Source: an uncultured Verrucomicrobia subdivision 3 bacterium | Lineage (GTDB): Bacteria > Verrucomicrobiota > Verrucomicrobiia > Limisphaerales > UBA11358 | Reading direction: 5' to 3' | DNA length: 54,065 nucleotides | NCBI GenBank assembly: GCA_903922735.1 | Contig: CAIXUZ010000063.1 | Coordinates: forward strand, 1 to 54,065 | Part shown: one piece after another, positions 1 to 9,220 of the stretch | Layout of the letters: each line of letters opens with the position of its first letter | Position numbering within the stretch: the stretch's first letter is position 1 | Translations under genes and position numbers: made by a program | Notes under the pieces: model-generated | Databases searched by the model: none | What the model was told of the DNA's origin: nothing | What the model saw: only the letters and a program-made list of their open reading frames with translations

Positions 1-138
1 CATTATCGAATGTTGCAAGCTCACGTTGAGTTGATTCATCGCGTCTTTGTGCAGCATCTGCCGCACTTAACGCAATGCGTCCCTCAAAATGGCTGGTTTT
101 CATTCGCTCTTTACTGGCTGGTTTTGACCGCTCGCTGA
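1..138 (+). other. Open frame at window edge; possible fucosidase signal peptide
   Basis: This frame is open from the first base to a TGA at 136-138, with an ATG at 10. Its last part encodes a hydrophobic run (GWFSFALYWLVLTAR) that resembles the core of an export signal. The fucosidase frame begins to be open only at 128 and there reads ADIYTAAHPPAG. Removing one base near 133 would join the two as LVLTAADIYTAAHP, a plausible signal-peptidase site. I infer that this is the displaced 5' end of the fucosidase gene. It could instead be the tail of an unrelated upstream gene, because nothing is visible to the left. Confidence 0.4.
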
Positions 139-214
139 CATATATACAGCAGCCCATCCGCCGGCCGGCATCCAGCCCAAGCGTCCGGCCAATTACCAAC
201 CCTACCGGTATCCC

Positions 215-1711
215 TTGTCCCCGCAGGAGCTTTTGGCAAAAGACGGCCCGGCGATGGAGAAGTTGTCGAAAGCGGCGTGGGCAGACATTGAGCGGGTCAA
301 CGGCCAGGGTAAATTTAATAATACGCGCAAATCACTGGCCACGCATCAATGCCCTGAATGGTTCAAGGATGCGAAGATTGGCATGTTCATTGACTGGGGT
401 CCGTGGTCGGTTGCTGGCTATTCTCCAACCAACAAGTTTCACGCCACTGGAGCCTCGTATCCTGATTGGTATGAAAAATTTCTCCATGATAAAGAGCCAG
501 TAAAGCAATATCATGCTCAAACTTGGGGTGCTGACATCGGCAATGATGATCTCATCAATCTTTTAAGCGACCGCCGGTTCGACTCCCGCAATTTTGCCAG
601 GCTGGCGAAGGCATCCGGGTTCCGGTATGTCGTCCCCTTCCTCAGACATCACGGCGGTTTTTGCCTGTGGGACAGTTCCTACACCCGTCGGGACTCGATG
701 GATTGGGCATTTCATCGCGATTTTGCCACGGAATTGAGCAAGGCCTGCAAGCAGGAAGGCTTGAAATTTGGCGCTTATGTTTCCGTGGGCGAATGGGATT
801 ACCCCGCCATCCGGCCCGATGGCAAGCTTGGTTTGTTCGGATTTGATGCCAAATTGAGTGAAACCAATAATCTCAACGATTGTGTTTTTCTGTCCGGCAA
901 AATTCCCGTGAAGGATTTCGCTTGGGATTACCTCATTCCTGCCACCAAAGAACTCATCGACAAAACAGCCCCAGACATTCTTTGGTGGGACGGCGAATGG
1001 AGTAATACTTCAGAATTCTACCGCACGCGTGACCTCAACGCCTATTATTACAATCGGGCGGCTCAAAACCACCAAGCGGTGTGTATCAACGACCGCGCCG
1101 GCAATGACTATCGAGGAAAAAAGAAAGACCCGGCCTGTATATCCGACTTTATCACCAGTGAATATGGGGGCGGGAACGACCACGAGGACGCCACGTGGGA
1201 GGAAAACCGTTCGTTCAGCCGCAATTTTGGCTACAATTGGACCGAAGAATCAGACCCTGCCGCCATCTTGAGCGACAAGGCGTGTATTGATTTAGTCGTG
1301 GATGTCATAGGGCGCGGTGGAAATTTGCTCCTGATTGTTTCTCCGACCGGCACGGGAGAAATTCCACCGAGGCAGCTTCATGCGATTAACAACCTTGGCG
1401 ACTGGCTCAAGAAGCATGGCGAGGCCATCTATAACACCCGATCCTACAAACTTGCGGAACAACCCAAATGGGGTCGTATCACGCACGCCAAGGACAAGCG
1501 GAAGGTTTACCTGCACATCACGCAATGGCCGGCGAACGGGCGCATCGAAGTCCCGAACCTCCCGGTGGCATCCATTACAGCCGCCACGGTGATGAACGGC
1601 CAGGGCATGCCCGGCTTTACCCAGCCAACTAAAAACGGATTCACAGTGGACTTGTCAGGTTGCCTGCCGGGTGACCCGAGGGTGTCGGTGATTGTCTTGA
1701 AAACAAAGTGA
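215..1711 (+). CDS. Alpha-L-fucosidase, GH29 family
   Basis: Predicted retaining alpha-L-fucosidase that removes terminal L-fucose from glycans, probably outside the cytoplasm. The N-terminal part carries the GH29-type stretch IGMFIDWGPWSV. A pair of histidines in LRHHGGFCLW (about residues 143-152) fits the substrate-binding HH motif, and PDILWWDGEW (residues 253-262) fits the nucleophile motif, with Asp259 as the likely nucleophile. From the TTG used here the protein is 498 aa and has no signal peptide. The frame stays open upstream to 128, and the missing signal seems to lie one base out of frame at 1-138, so the true start is probably upstream. An aldo/keto reductase gene follows after 39 bp. 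Family assignment is strong, the start is weak. Confidence 0.85.
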   Translation: MSPQELLAKDGPAMEKLSKAAWADIERVNGQGKFNNTRKSLATHQCPEWFKDAKIGMFIDWGPWSVAGYSPTNKFHATGASYPDWYEKFLHDKEPVKQYHAQTWGADIGNDDLINLLSDRRFDSRNFARLAKASGFRYVVPFLRHHGGFCLWDSSYTRRDSMDWAFHRDFATELSKACKQEGLKFGAYVSVGEWDYPAIRPDGKLGLFGFDAKLSETNNLNDCVFLSGKIPVKDFAWDYLIPATKELIDKTAPDILWWDGEWSNTSEFYRTRDLNAYYYNRAAQNHQAVCINDRAGNDYRGKKKDPACISDFITSEYGGGNDHEDATWEENRSFSRNFGYNWTEESDPAAILSDKACIDLVVDVIGRGGNLLLIVSPTGTGEIPPRQLHAINNLGDWLKKHGEAIYNTRSYKLAEQPKWGRITHAKDKRKVYLHITQWPANGRIEVPNLPVASITAATVMNGQGMPGFTQPTKNGFTVDLSGCLPGDPRVSVIVLKTK

Positions 1712-1750
1712 ATCCGTTAATAATGAAAAATACATTGAATTGATAAAAAG

Positions 1751-2656
1751 ATGAAACGATCAAAACTCACAGCCCGAGGCCCGGAATTTTCACGCATGGT
1801 ATATGGCACTTGGCGCTTGCTCGACACGCAGCCGACCGTGCAGGAGGTCAACCGGCGGCTCCACGCCTGCCTCGACCTGGGCATCACCACCATTGACACG
1901 GCGGAAATTTACGGGCTCTACAACGTGGAAGAATTACTCGGCGCCGCGCTCGCACTGTCGCCGGGACTGCGCGACAAACTGGAAATCGTGACGAAGGGGG
2001 GCATTTATGTGCCGTGCCCGCAACATCCCGAACGCCGCACGGCACATTACGACGCCACCGGACCGCGCCTCATCCAAGGACTCGAAAAATCGTTGCGGCT
2101 TTTGGGAACTGACCACGTCGAACTATTTCTCGTCCATCGTCCGGATTGGCTCACCCGTGCCGACGACACCGCGTCCGGCTTGAACCAGTTGATGCGTTCG
2201 GGGAAAATTCGCTCCGCCGGTGTGTCCAACTACAGCGCCTCACAATTCGATCTGCTGAATGCGCAAATGGAACAACCGCTGGCGACGAACCAGATCGAGT
2301 TTCATCTATTTAACCCAGAACCGATCCACGACGGAACGCTTCACCAGTGCGAAAAACTCGGCGTGTTGCCGATGGCGTGGAGTCCATTGGCAGGCGGCCG
2401 GATATTTGATCCGAATAATCCCGCCGCTCCACGCTTGGCGGCGGCGGCAAAAAGCATGACCACTCGCTACCACGGCGCGACGCTCGAACAATTGGCCTAT
2501 GCCTGGATTCTGGCTCACGCAAGCCGGCCGCTGCCGGTCATTGGCACGAATAAACTGGAACGCATCCAATCCGCCGCAAAGGCAGATGAAATCGTGCTGG
2601 AGCGGGAGGATTGGTATGCGCTGTGGGAGGCTGCTCAAGGGCGCAAGATTCCGTGA
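1751..2656 (+). CDS. Aldo/keto reductase (YdhF-like)
   Basis: A 301-aa NAD(P)H-dependent oxidoreductase with the aldo/keto reductase barrel. The likely catalytic tetrad is visible: Asp49 and Tyr54 in TTIDTAEIYG, Lys82 in VTKGG and His129 in LFLVHRPD. Later motifs RSAGVSNYSASQ and NQIEFHLFNP are typical of the YdhF/YajO branch. There is no signal peptide, so it should act in the cytoplasm, reducing an aldehyde or sugar carbonyl. It lies between a fucosidase and a secreted beta-helix protein, which suggests a part in sugar metabolism, but the substrate cannot be read from the sequence. Confidence 0.9.
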   Translation: MKRSKLTARGPEFSRMVYGTWRLLDTQPTVQEVNRRLHACLDLGITTIDTAEIYGLYNVEELLGAALALSPGLRDKLEIVTKGGIYVPCPQHPERRTAHYDATGPRLIQGLEKSLRLLGTDHVELFLVHRPDWLTRADDTASGLNQLMRSGKIRSAGVSNYSASQFDLLNAQMEQPLATNQIEFHLFNPEPIHDGTLHQCEKLGVLPMAWSPLAGGRIFDPNNPAAPRLAAAAKSMTTRYHGATLEQLAYAWILAHASRPLPVIGTNKLERIQSAAKADEIVLEREDWYALWEAAQGRKIP

Positions 2657-2726
2657 TAAATCCTCCACATGAACAAACCACTCGGAGCCTGCGCTGATCG
2701 GACGGCGCAACCATAAACAATTATTC

Positions 2727-4571
2727 ATGAAATCCATCTTGCTCGGCCTTGGTATCACGACGCTCGCAACGGTGGGTTTCGGAAGCGTTTTTAATGTTGC
2801 CACCAACGGGAGCGACGCGAACAACGGTTCGTTAGCAGCTCCCTTCAAGACCATTCAAAAGGCGGCGAATATCATGGTGGCCGGCGACACCTGTTCTATT
2901 CACGCCGGCATCTACCGCGAAACGGTGCGGCCCGCCAATTCGGGCGTGGTTGGCAAACCATTGGTGTTCACGGCGTATGGGAATGGTGCGGTCGTTGTCC
3001 ATGGCGGCACGCCGGTAACCGGCTGGACGCAGTATTCTGGAAACCCCAACATTTATAAGGCCGCGATTGCCAACCCGGTCAAGGATGTGTTCGTCAACGG
3101 TCAATACATGCTCTTGGCCCGCCATCCGAACATGCCCTGCGATCCGGTCAAGGGTTTCGACCTGCAACATCCGCGACTTGGCACCGCCAATCCGCCGGCC
3201 GGCGTGGACTATACCGGCGTCATCATGTTGACCAACGATGTCCACGGTTGGAGAACCAGAGTCTCATATCCAAACGCGTTTGTGCTGTTGACGAACACCG
3301 TCCCCCAAGGCGGGTGGCTGATGGGGGTGCTAGGACTGCTGGATTCGCCCGGGGAATGGTGCTGGAAAAACGGCACGCTTTATCTTTGGGTGCCCGGAGG
3401 AGTGAATCCCGCCACGCTGCTGGTTGAGGCCAAGGTGCGTGATGTGGGTTTTGATCTTTCCAGTCGCAATTATGTTGTCGTGAGCAATCTCACGGTCTTG
3501 GCCGCGACCGTCAACCTGAACCAGGCCAATCAGTGCGTTTTGGATAATTGCCGGGCGCTTTATGTCAGTTCCACTTTTAATCAGGCGGCGTTCAACACCC
3601 GTTCAGGGGATTGTTACGCGCCTATGACCACTAATTTGGCGGGCAAGGGAATCCTCGTGAACGGCACGAACAACGTCATCCGGAACTGCGAGATTGCGCA
3701 CTCGTGGGGCAACTGTGTTTCGCTCCTAGGCTTGAGCAACACCGTGTATAATTGTGAAATTTACGACGCCGGCTGGCAGGAGTGGGTTTGCGCGACCATC
3801 GCCCTGAACGGCGGCGGCCATGTCATCCGGCAAAACACGTTGCATGACACGACGAGCAGCGGGTTGATCTTCTCTTGCAAGTTCGACATGGTTCCTCCGG
3901 CGGCCCCGTTCCTCATCACTTCCAACGAAATCTACAACATCGGCCAGGCGACCACCGACAACGCCGGGATGTATTGTTTCAGCACGGACGGCAACGGCTC
4001 GGTCATTTCCTACAACTGGGTCCATGACAACTTTAACGGCTACAGCACCAAGCACGGCGGCAGCGGCATCTACCTCGACGACTATTCCCGGAATTTTGTC
4101 GTCCATCACAATGTCGTCTGGAATATGACGAATGGCCCATCAGCCAAAGGCATATTTCTCAACAATCCAAAGGCTACCACCCACCCGCCCAACGGCCATC
4201 AGGTCTACAATAATACGATGTGGAACTGCCTGAAATCCATCAACTCGCCCGACCATGATTGGAATGGGACGAAAGGCCGACCGTATTGGGTGAACACGAA
4301 GGTTTACAACAACATCTTGCTCCAGTCCGAGACCTTTGGTGCGGCCGCGGTCGGCAATAATTACTCCGGTGCAAACGCCATGTTTGTAAACCCGGCCGGT
4401 AAAGATTTTCGATTGACCGCCGGGTCGCCGTGCGTCAACGCCGGAAAGGTGATTTCCGGCATCACCGATGGCTACGCCGGTTCCGCGCCGGACATTGGCG
4501 CCTACGAATATGGCGGCGTCAACTGGCAGCCGGGCGTCCGGAAGGCTTTGCCGCGGCCTGAATTGCCTTAG
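2727..4571 (+). CDS. Secreted right-handed parallel beta-helix protein
   Basis: A 614-aa protein with an N-terminal signal peptide (MKSILLGLGITTLATVGFGS). Directly after it comes the DUF1565-like start seen in many polysaccharide-active beta-helix proteins: NVATNGSDANNGSLAAPFKT followed by IQKAANIMVAGDTC. The middle (about residues 200-540) has repeated short strands rich in Asn and Val of the PbH1 type, such as GILVNGTNNVIRNCEI and NVVWNMTNG. The C-terminus ends in DIGAYEYGG, common in such proteins. A polysaccharide lyase or glycosidase role is likely from the fold and from its neighbours, but I cannot identify a catalytic family. The next gene starts 4 bp after the stop, so the two are probably co-transcribed. 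Confidence 0.85.
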   Translation: MKSILLGLGITTLATVGFGSVFNVATNGSDANNGSLAAPFKTIQKAANIMVAGDTCSIHAGIYRETVRPANSGVVGKPLVFTAYGNGAVVVHGGTPVTGWTQYSGNPNIYKAAIANPVKDVFVNGQYMLLARHPNMPCDPVKGFDLQHPRLGTANPPAGVDYTGVIMLTNDVHGWRTRVSYPNAFVLLTNTVPQGGWLMGVLGLLDSPGEWCWKNGTLYLWVPGGVNPATLLVEAKVRDVGFDLSSRNYVVVSNLTVLAATVNLNQANQCVLDNCRALYVSSTFNQAAFNTRSGDCYAPMTTNLAGKGILVNGTNNVIRNCEIAHSWGNCVSLLGLSNTVYNCEIYDAGWQEWVCATIALNGGGHVIRQNTLHDTTSSGLIFSCKFDMVPPAAPFLITSNEIYNIGQATTDNAGMYCFSTDGNGSVISYNWVHDNFNGYSTKHGGSGIYLDDYSRNFVVHHNVVWNMTNGPSAKGIFLNNPKATTHPPNGHQVYNNTMWNCLKSINSPDHDWNGTKGRPYWVNTKVYNNILLQSETFGAAAVGNNYSGANAMFVNPAGKDFRLTAGSPCVNAGKVISGITDGYAGSAPDIGAYEYGGVNWQPGVRKALPRPELP

Positions 4572-4575
4572 CAAG

Positions 4576-7500
4576 ATGATCAACAAAGCCGCGCATAGGG
4601 CTGGTTATTTAACGGTCGCCCTGGCCCTCCTGACGATCACGGTCGCCCGAGCCAACCTGATTTTTCAGGAGAGTTGCGATTCCACCGCGGGGGCAGCCCG
4701 CACGCTCCCGGCGACCAGTTCCATCCAGGGCGGAACGGTCTTCACCAACGGCAGCGGCAGCTATTTGAATTCCACCGCGCCGGTCGGATCAAACATCATT
4801 ACCGTGGCCACCTATTCCCCGGCGACCTCATCGAATTCCTGGGCGGCGCTGCTCGGCACGCCCATCAACCTCGGTGGAATCAATTACCTGAACCTGAATG
4901 GCGCGTTCGATTTGTTTGTGCGTCCCAATTACACCGAATCGGGCGCGGCGTGGTTTCGACCGGTGGATGTCGAATACGGCGGACCGCTGCGGATCATTTT
5001 CAACGGGAGCGGCACTGGTCAGATTCAATTGGAAGTAGCCACCACAGCCACGGCGCTGGGCAGTGCGCCGGGGTCTTTCACGGCGGTCAACACATGGGCG
5101 CTGCCGAGTGCGATCAGCAGTGTTCCCAATTTGTTCACGTCCGGGGCGGTAACGCATTATGGGATCACGTTCAATACTGCCAGCAACGGCCAGATTACAA
5201 TGAAAGTCTTTGGCGTGGCCGGCACCGGGGCGCTGGACACAACCTCCGGCACGGTGGGCGTGGGCAACCTCCTGGCCAAGCAATCGTTCTACGCCAACGC
5301 GGACACCATTGGGCCAAACCCGTTGCCGACCGGAGACTGGTCCATGACGGCGCGCCCGGCTGGAACGACGTTCGCCGCCGCTACCAGCGTGGATTACGAC
5401 ACCGTGCGGCTTTACAACAGTGTTCCGGGAACCTTTCCCACCGTCACCAGTGCGCCGAGCCCGGTTCCTGCACCTGACTGGAGCACCTACGAAGCGCGGC
5501 GGGACTGGCTGATGGCTGTGGGTTGGCCGGCGCCAAACACAAGTGCCAAATATGGCATGGCCGCCAATCTGGCGACGTTTTACAACTATCCCGCCGGCAG
5601 CACTCAATCCGACTTGGCGGTCAGATACACGACGAACAATCTGGGGCAATTGCAGACCACGGCGGAATTGGGTCTGTCCGACTTCTACCCGCTGGGCGTC
5701 GTGCGGGCGATTTACCAGTTTGGCAGCCGCTTCACGGCAGACCAACTTTCGCGAATCGGAACCGACGCGCAACGGATGTTTAATTGGTATGGCGGGGGCA
5801 CGGAGAACATGAATTTGATGCATCTGTCCAACGGCTATCTCCTGGCGCAAATGTTTCCGACGAATGCCAGCGTGTGGTCCACGTATGGCAGTAACAGCAC
5901 CAAGGTGAACTCCGCAACCTTGATGGCCAATAACAAGGAATCCCTGCGCCAGGAGGGACAAGCCCGCTATCAGCGCTCGTGCTACGAGGCGATCTCGCCC
6001 AATTATCTGCTGCTTCACATTATTGCGATGGAGCACCTCTACGAGTTCGCCCAGGATTCCGAGGTGAAGCGCATCGCCGGGGCCATGCTCGCCCAGATGA
6101 TGGCGCAGCTTTCGGCCAACGTCTATCGGGGCTACATCATGGATCCCTACTCGCGCTTCTATAATTCCTGCTTCACCAGCGGTGGCATCGGGCCGGGCGT
6201 GGACGACGGCCAAAAGAATGATGTTTTGCTCCTGAACTGGCTCTACTGGAACCAAGGGGTTCCCGAACCGTCACGTTTTACCGGTGGCCCGGCCGACAAC
6301 AGCTATCTGGTCTATGCCGCGCTGTCCGGTTATCATCCGCTGCCCACCTTTGAGCGCATCGCCAATGTGAGCAGCGACCACGCCGGCAAGGCGCATTGGG
6401 TCAGGACCTCCGAACCCAACTCGCAAGACAGCACGGGGTTGATTTCCCATATGAACTGCCGCCGGGTCTGGCGCGACCGGGAATTTGCGATGGGTTCGGC
6501 GGTCGGATATTTCAATCCCAACGGATTTTACAATCAGAGCAGCAGCCGGTTGGGCATCGCGTATCGTTCGAACGACCGCCTGAACTACCTGCAGGCCGGG
6601 CATCCCTACTGGCTGGCCGACGAGTCGGGGTTGGCCTGGTGGCAGGCTCCGCAATCGCCGTTCATGCAGGTTGCCCACTATAAAAACACGGCCATTGTGA
6701 TGTTCAACGTTCCGGCGACCGATCCCTGGCCCACGAACCCAGCCAACCGTCCGGATTTCTATACGACAGATCGCACCAACAGTCAGATACGCCGGAGCGA
6801 GCATTGGAACTCGCTGCGCACCGAGTGCGGAATGCGCTGGCCGCTCACGATGGACGAGACGAGCCAGACGAACAACGCCGACGGCACCACCTGGTATTTT
6901 TTGCGCGAAGGGGAAACTTACATTGGCATTCGCACCCTCACGAACGCAGGCACGCCGCAGCAGGACGATTTCTGGCAGAGCGTCTATGCGACTGCCGCCG
7001 TGCATGGGGGCCGCTCACAGGCCGGGTTTGTGATTGAGATCGGCACGAGCACGGCCACCGGCGGCCAGTTCGCCTCCTTCGCCGCCTTCCAGTCGGCTTT
7101 GACGCCCAGAAAGCCCATGGTCACCTGGGGTTCCGGTTCCACGCCGTCGCTGTTCGTGCAATACACCAACACCCAGAACCTGGTCTTGAGCGCCGGCTAC
7201 GACACCAATTTGACTTCCGATGTGAACGGCAAAGTTCACATGTTTCCCACGGTCTCGGAAAATGGCGTACCGGATCTTTCCGATCCCTGGCCGGACCTGG
7301 ACGCCCGGCTCGATGACACGCATCCCATGGCCACGATGACCAACAGCGTGCTGACGATTACCGACCCGGCTACGGGCGGCCTGGTGGAGCGGGTGGATTG
7401 GACCGGCAGTCTGCCCGTCATTACGCTGGGGCCGCCGATGTTCCTGCCGCCGGCCTTGGGCAACGGCCAGCTCACTTTAGACTGGAGCGGCAGCGGGACG

Positions 7501-7608
7501 CTGCAATGGGCGCCCACCGTTCAGGGAGTGTGGACCTCCATTCCTTTGGCGGAATCGCCTTATACCGAACCGCTGATGCCGACCAACCGATTTTTTCGGT
7601 TCCAATAA
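4576..7608 (+). CDS. Large secreted protein, possible polysaccharide lyase
   Basis: A 1010-aa protein starting MINKAAHRAGYLTVALALL, a clear signal peptide. The open frame extends 36 codons further upstream, but that part overlaps the beta-helix gene and lacks a signal, so 4576 is preferred. Residues about 25-270 look like a beta-rich carbohydrate-binding or LamG-like region. Residues about 290-560 are helical with many aromatic residues (QRSCYEAISPNYLLLHII), followed by a beta-rich second half (MNCRRVWRDREFAMGSAVGY). Helical toroid then beta-sandwich is the plan of PL8-like lyases, but I see no motif that proves it. The C-terminal 60 residues (LQWAPTVQGVWTSIP, PTNRFFRFQ) resemble a small terminal domain common on verrucomicrobial exported proteins. 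The last 100 bp are duplicated at 8936-9043. Confidence 0.75.
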   Translation: MINKAAHRAGYLTVALALLTITVARANLIFQESCDSTAGAARTLPATSSIQGGTVFTNGSGSYLNSTAPVGSNIITVATYSPATSSNSWAALLGTPINLGGINYLNLNGAFDLFVRPNYTESGAAWFRPVDVEYGGPLRIIFNGSGTGQIQLEVATTATALGSAPGSFTAVNTWALPSAISSVPNLFTSGAVTHYGITFNTASNGQITMKVFGVAGTGALDTTSGTVGVGNLLAKQSFYANADTIGPNPLPTGDWSMTARPAGTTFAAATSVDYDTVRLYNSVPGTFPTVTSAPSPVPAPDWSTYEARRDWLMAVGWPAPNTSAKYGMAANLATFYNYPAGSTQSDLAVRYTTNNLGQLQTTAELGLSDFYPLGVVRAIYQFGSRFTADQLSRIGTDAQRMFNWYGGGTENMNLMHLSNGYLLAQMFPTNASVWSTYGSNSTKVNSATLMANNKESLRQEGQARYQRSCYEAISPNYLLLHIIAMEHLYEFAQDSEVKRIAGAMLAQMMAQLSANVYRGYIMDPYSRFYNSCFTSGGIGPGVDDGQKNDVLLLNWLYWNQGVPEPSRFTGGPADNSYLVYAALSGYHPLPTFERIANVSSDHAGKAHWVRTSEPNSQDSTGLISHMNCRRVWRDREFAMGSAVGYFNPNGFYNQSSSRLGIAYRSNDRLNYLQAGHPYWLADESGLAWWQAPQSPFMQVAHYKNTAIVMFNVPATDPWPTNPANRPDFYTTDRTNSQIRRSEHWNSLRTECGMRWPLTMDETSQTNNADGTTWYFLREGETYIGIRTLTNAGTPQQDDFWQSVYATAAVHGGRSQAGFVIEIGTSTATGGQFASFAAFQSALTPRKPMVTWGSGSTPSLFVQYTNTQNLVLSAGYDTNLTSDVNGKVHMFPTVSENGVPDLSDPWPDLDARLDDTHPMATMTNSVLTITDPATGGLVERVDWTGSLPVITLGPPMFLPPALGNGQLTLDWSGSGTLQWAPTVQGVWTSIPLAESPYTEPLMPTNRFFRFQ

Positions 7609-7634
7609 ACCTGAATGAAGCCTGACGACAATTT

Positions 7635-8810
7635 ATGAAGCGACGAGAATTTTTGATGTTGGCGGCGGCGTTGCCTGCCGCGCTGGAGACGGTGGCTTGG
7701 GCCGCCAGCGAGCAGCCGACCGATTACCTGGGGGAGTTGGTGAAAGCTGGCATCTCTCCCGGTGCTGCACTGGTGGCGTCGCGGCATGGCTCACTGAAGT
7801 TACAGCAGGCGGTTGGCACTTGCTGCCGCCTCAATCAGCGTGCGGCGCGCCTCACGCTTGAGACGCAACATCCGCTTTATTCATTCTCCAAATTGATTAC
7901 CGGCACGGTGGTCGCCATCGCCCGGACGGAAGGCCGGCTGGATTACGGCGATCGCGTGTCGAAATATATTCCCGAGTTTGCGGGCGGCGGCAAGGATGGC
8001 ATTACGATCCGCCATTGCCTCACGCATTCCGCCGGACTGGCCAAAGTGCCCGTGCCCGCGCAGGCCGTTCACCATGCCGCCGGCTGGAAGCAGGCCCTCC
8101 AGGAGCTATGCGCGGCGACGGTGGAATGGACGCCGGGATCGCAAACGGCTTACCACAGTTGGAGCGGGGCATTCCTCGCAGCGGAGTGCGTGCGCCGGGT
8201 GAACGGCGGGACGCCGTGGGCGGAGTTATGCCGCGCGCAGCTCTTCGCCCCGCTCGGTGCCAAAACGCTTTCCTACGACTTGCCGGCCAACGATGCTGCG
8301 GTCGCCATCGTGCGGCCGCCCCGCGCCGATCAATCGTTACCCCCGACGGCGGCGCAGGCGTTCAGCTATGCCGGCCATCCGGGCAAGGGTTGCTTTGGCA
8401 CCCTTGGCGATGCGCTCAAGGTGCTGCATTTTCACTTGCAGGCAGGGGTGTGGGAATCAAAACCAATCATTTCCCGCGCGGTCTTCCAGGAAATGCACAC
8501 GGTGCAGTATGCTAAAGAGATTGCCGCCGCGCGGGCCTCCGGCCAGAAACCAAAACATGAGACATGGGGACTTGGCCCGCTCCTGCGCGGTGCTGATCCG
8601 GCCAACGGCAATCACTTCTGGTTTGGATTCGGCCATCAAACGGAAGCCAGCATCTTCGGCCATGCCGGCATTGATACGCTCATTGGCGTGGGCGACCTGC
8701 GCCAGCAAAAGGCGCTGATGTTTGCCACCACGAACACACCGCAGCCAGCGGCGCAGATCGAGATCGTACGTAACAAGGTCACGGACTTGGTGTTTGCCGG
8801 GTTGCAATGA
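7635..8810 (+). CDS. Tat-exported serine hydrolase, class C beta-lactamase fold
   Basis: A 391-aa protein. The N-terminus MKRREFLMLAAALPAALETV has the twin-arginine signature, so it should be exported folded. The active-site SxxK motif is S83-F-S-K86 in YSFSKLITG. A Tyr-containing motif YHSWSGAFL near residue 173 and FGHAGIDTLIG near residue 342 fit the second and third boxes of the beta-lactamase/esterase (DUF/Pfam Beta-lactamase) family. Such proteins act as carboxylesterases, peptidases or deacylases; here removal of acyl or methyl groups from a polysaccharide is an inference from context. The gene is bracketed by two copies of a stretch of about 135 bp (7501-7637 and 8936-9074). Confidence 0.85.
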   Translation: MKRREFLMLAAALPAALETVAWAASEQPTDYLGELVKAGISPGAALVASRHGSLKLQQAVGTCCRLNQRAARLTLETQHPLYSFSKLITGTVVAIARTEGRLDYGDRVSKYIPEFAGGGKDGITIRHCLTHSAGLAKVPVPAQAVHHAAGWKQALQELCAATVEWTPGSQTAYHSWSGAFLAAECVRRVNGGTPWAELCRAQLFAPLGAKTLSYDLPANDAAVAIVRPPRADQSLPPTAAQAFSYAGHPGKGCFGTLGDALKVLHFHLQAGVWESKPIISRAVFQEMHTVQYAKEIAAARASGQKPKHETWGLGPLLRGADPANGNHFWFGFGHQTEASIFGHAGIDTLIGVGDLRQQKALMFATTNTPQPAAQIEIVRNKVTDLVFAGLQ

Positions 8811-8899
8811 AGCCCGCCGCATATAAACCGAACTGGCATCATCCACTGGACATCGCCCAACCAAAAAAACATAACCTCAAACCATTTCAGAACTAACTT

Positions 8900-9043
8900 A
8901 TGGACTGGACCAGAAAAGTGAAGCCGGTCAGGATGCGGCAATGGGCGTTCACCGTTCAGGGTGCGTGGACCTCCATTCCCTTGGCGGCATTGCCCTATAC
9001 GGAACCGCTGATGCCGACCAACCGATTTTTTCGATTCCAATAA
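8900..9043 (+). pseudogene. Duplicated 3' fragment of the 4576-7608 gene
   Basis: The 47-codon frame ends in QWAFTVQGAWTSIPLAALPY and then PTNRFFRFQ before TAA. This matches the last 35 or so residues of the 1010-aa secreted protein almost residue for residue, and the nucleotide similarity continues past the stop (AATAAACCT, then GATGAAACCTGAAGGCAATTTAATGAA against GAATGAAGCCTGACGACAATTTATGAA). The 5' part of the gene is absent. This is the residue of a duplication that left one copy on each side of the serine hydrolase gene. The reading frame is preserved, but 47 aa without a signal is unlikely to be functional. Confidence 0.75.
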
Positions 9044-9220
9044 ACCTTGGATGAAACCTGAAGGCAATTTAATGAATGAACTCCCCAAAAACGTCCTGCC
9101 AGAACCCGTCTTGGGCGCAATCTGGAAATTTCGCCGCGGGCTGAATTGCCTCGAATGGGGCGCCTCCGTTAATTCAGGGTGGATGATTAAAGTGAACCCT
9201 CTTGTTTTTTAAATCTTCCA
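9044..9220. other. Intergenic stretch with a 46-codon frame, no recognised gene
   Basis: Part of the 410-bp gap before the GH99-like gene. An ATG at 9072 opens a 46-codon frame to a TAA at 9210-9212 (MNELPKNVLPEPVLGAIWKF at its start). It has no recognised homology and no clear ribosome-binding site, so I do not call it a gene. It starts exactly where, in the other copy of the duplication, the serine hydrolase begins, so it may be scar sequence. No terminator or promoter is convincing. Confidence 0.3.

Noticed and set aside
4828..6255. 475-codon minus-strand open frame
   Set aside because: It lies wholly antisense to the 1010-aa secreted protein with a signal peptide; its translation is Arg/His/Val-rich with no recognised motif, as expected from a high-GC shadow frame.
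4551..9148. Similar 18-mers CCGCGGCCTGAATTGCCT (near 4551) and CCGCGGGCTGAATTGCCT (near 9131)
   Set aside because: Only one mismatch, but the similarity does not extend to either side, so it may be chance.
9072..9212. 46-codon frame before the GH99-like gene
   Set aside because: Too short, no motif and located in a duplication scar.
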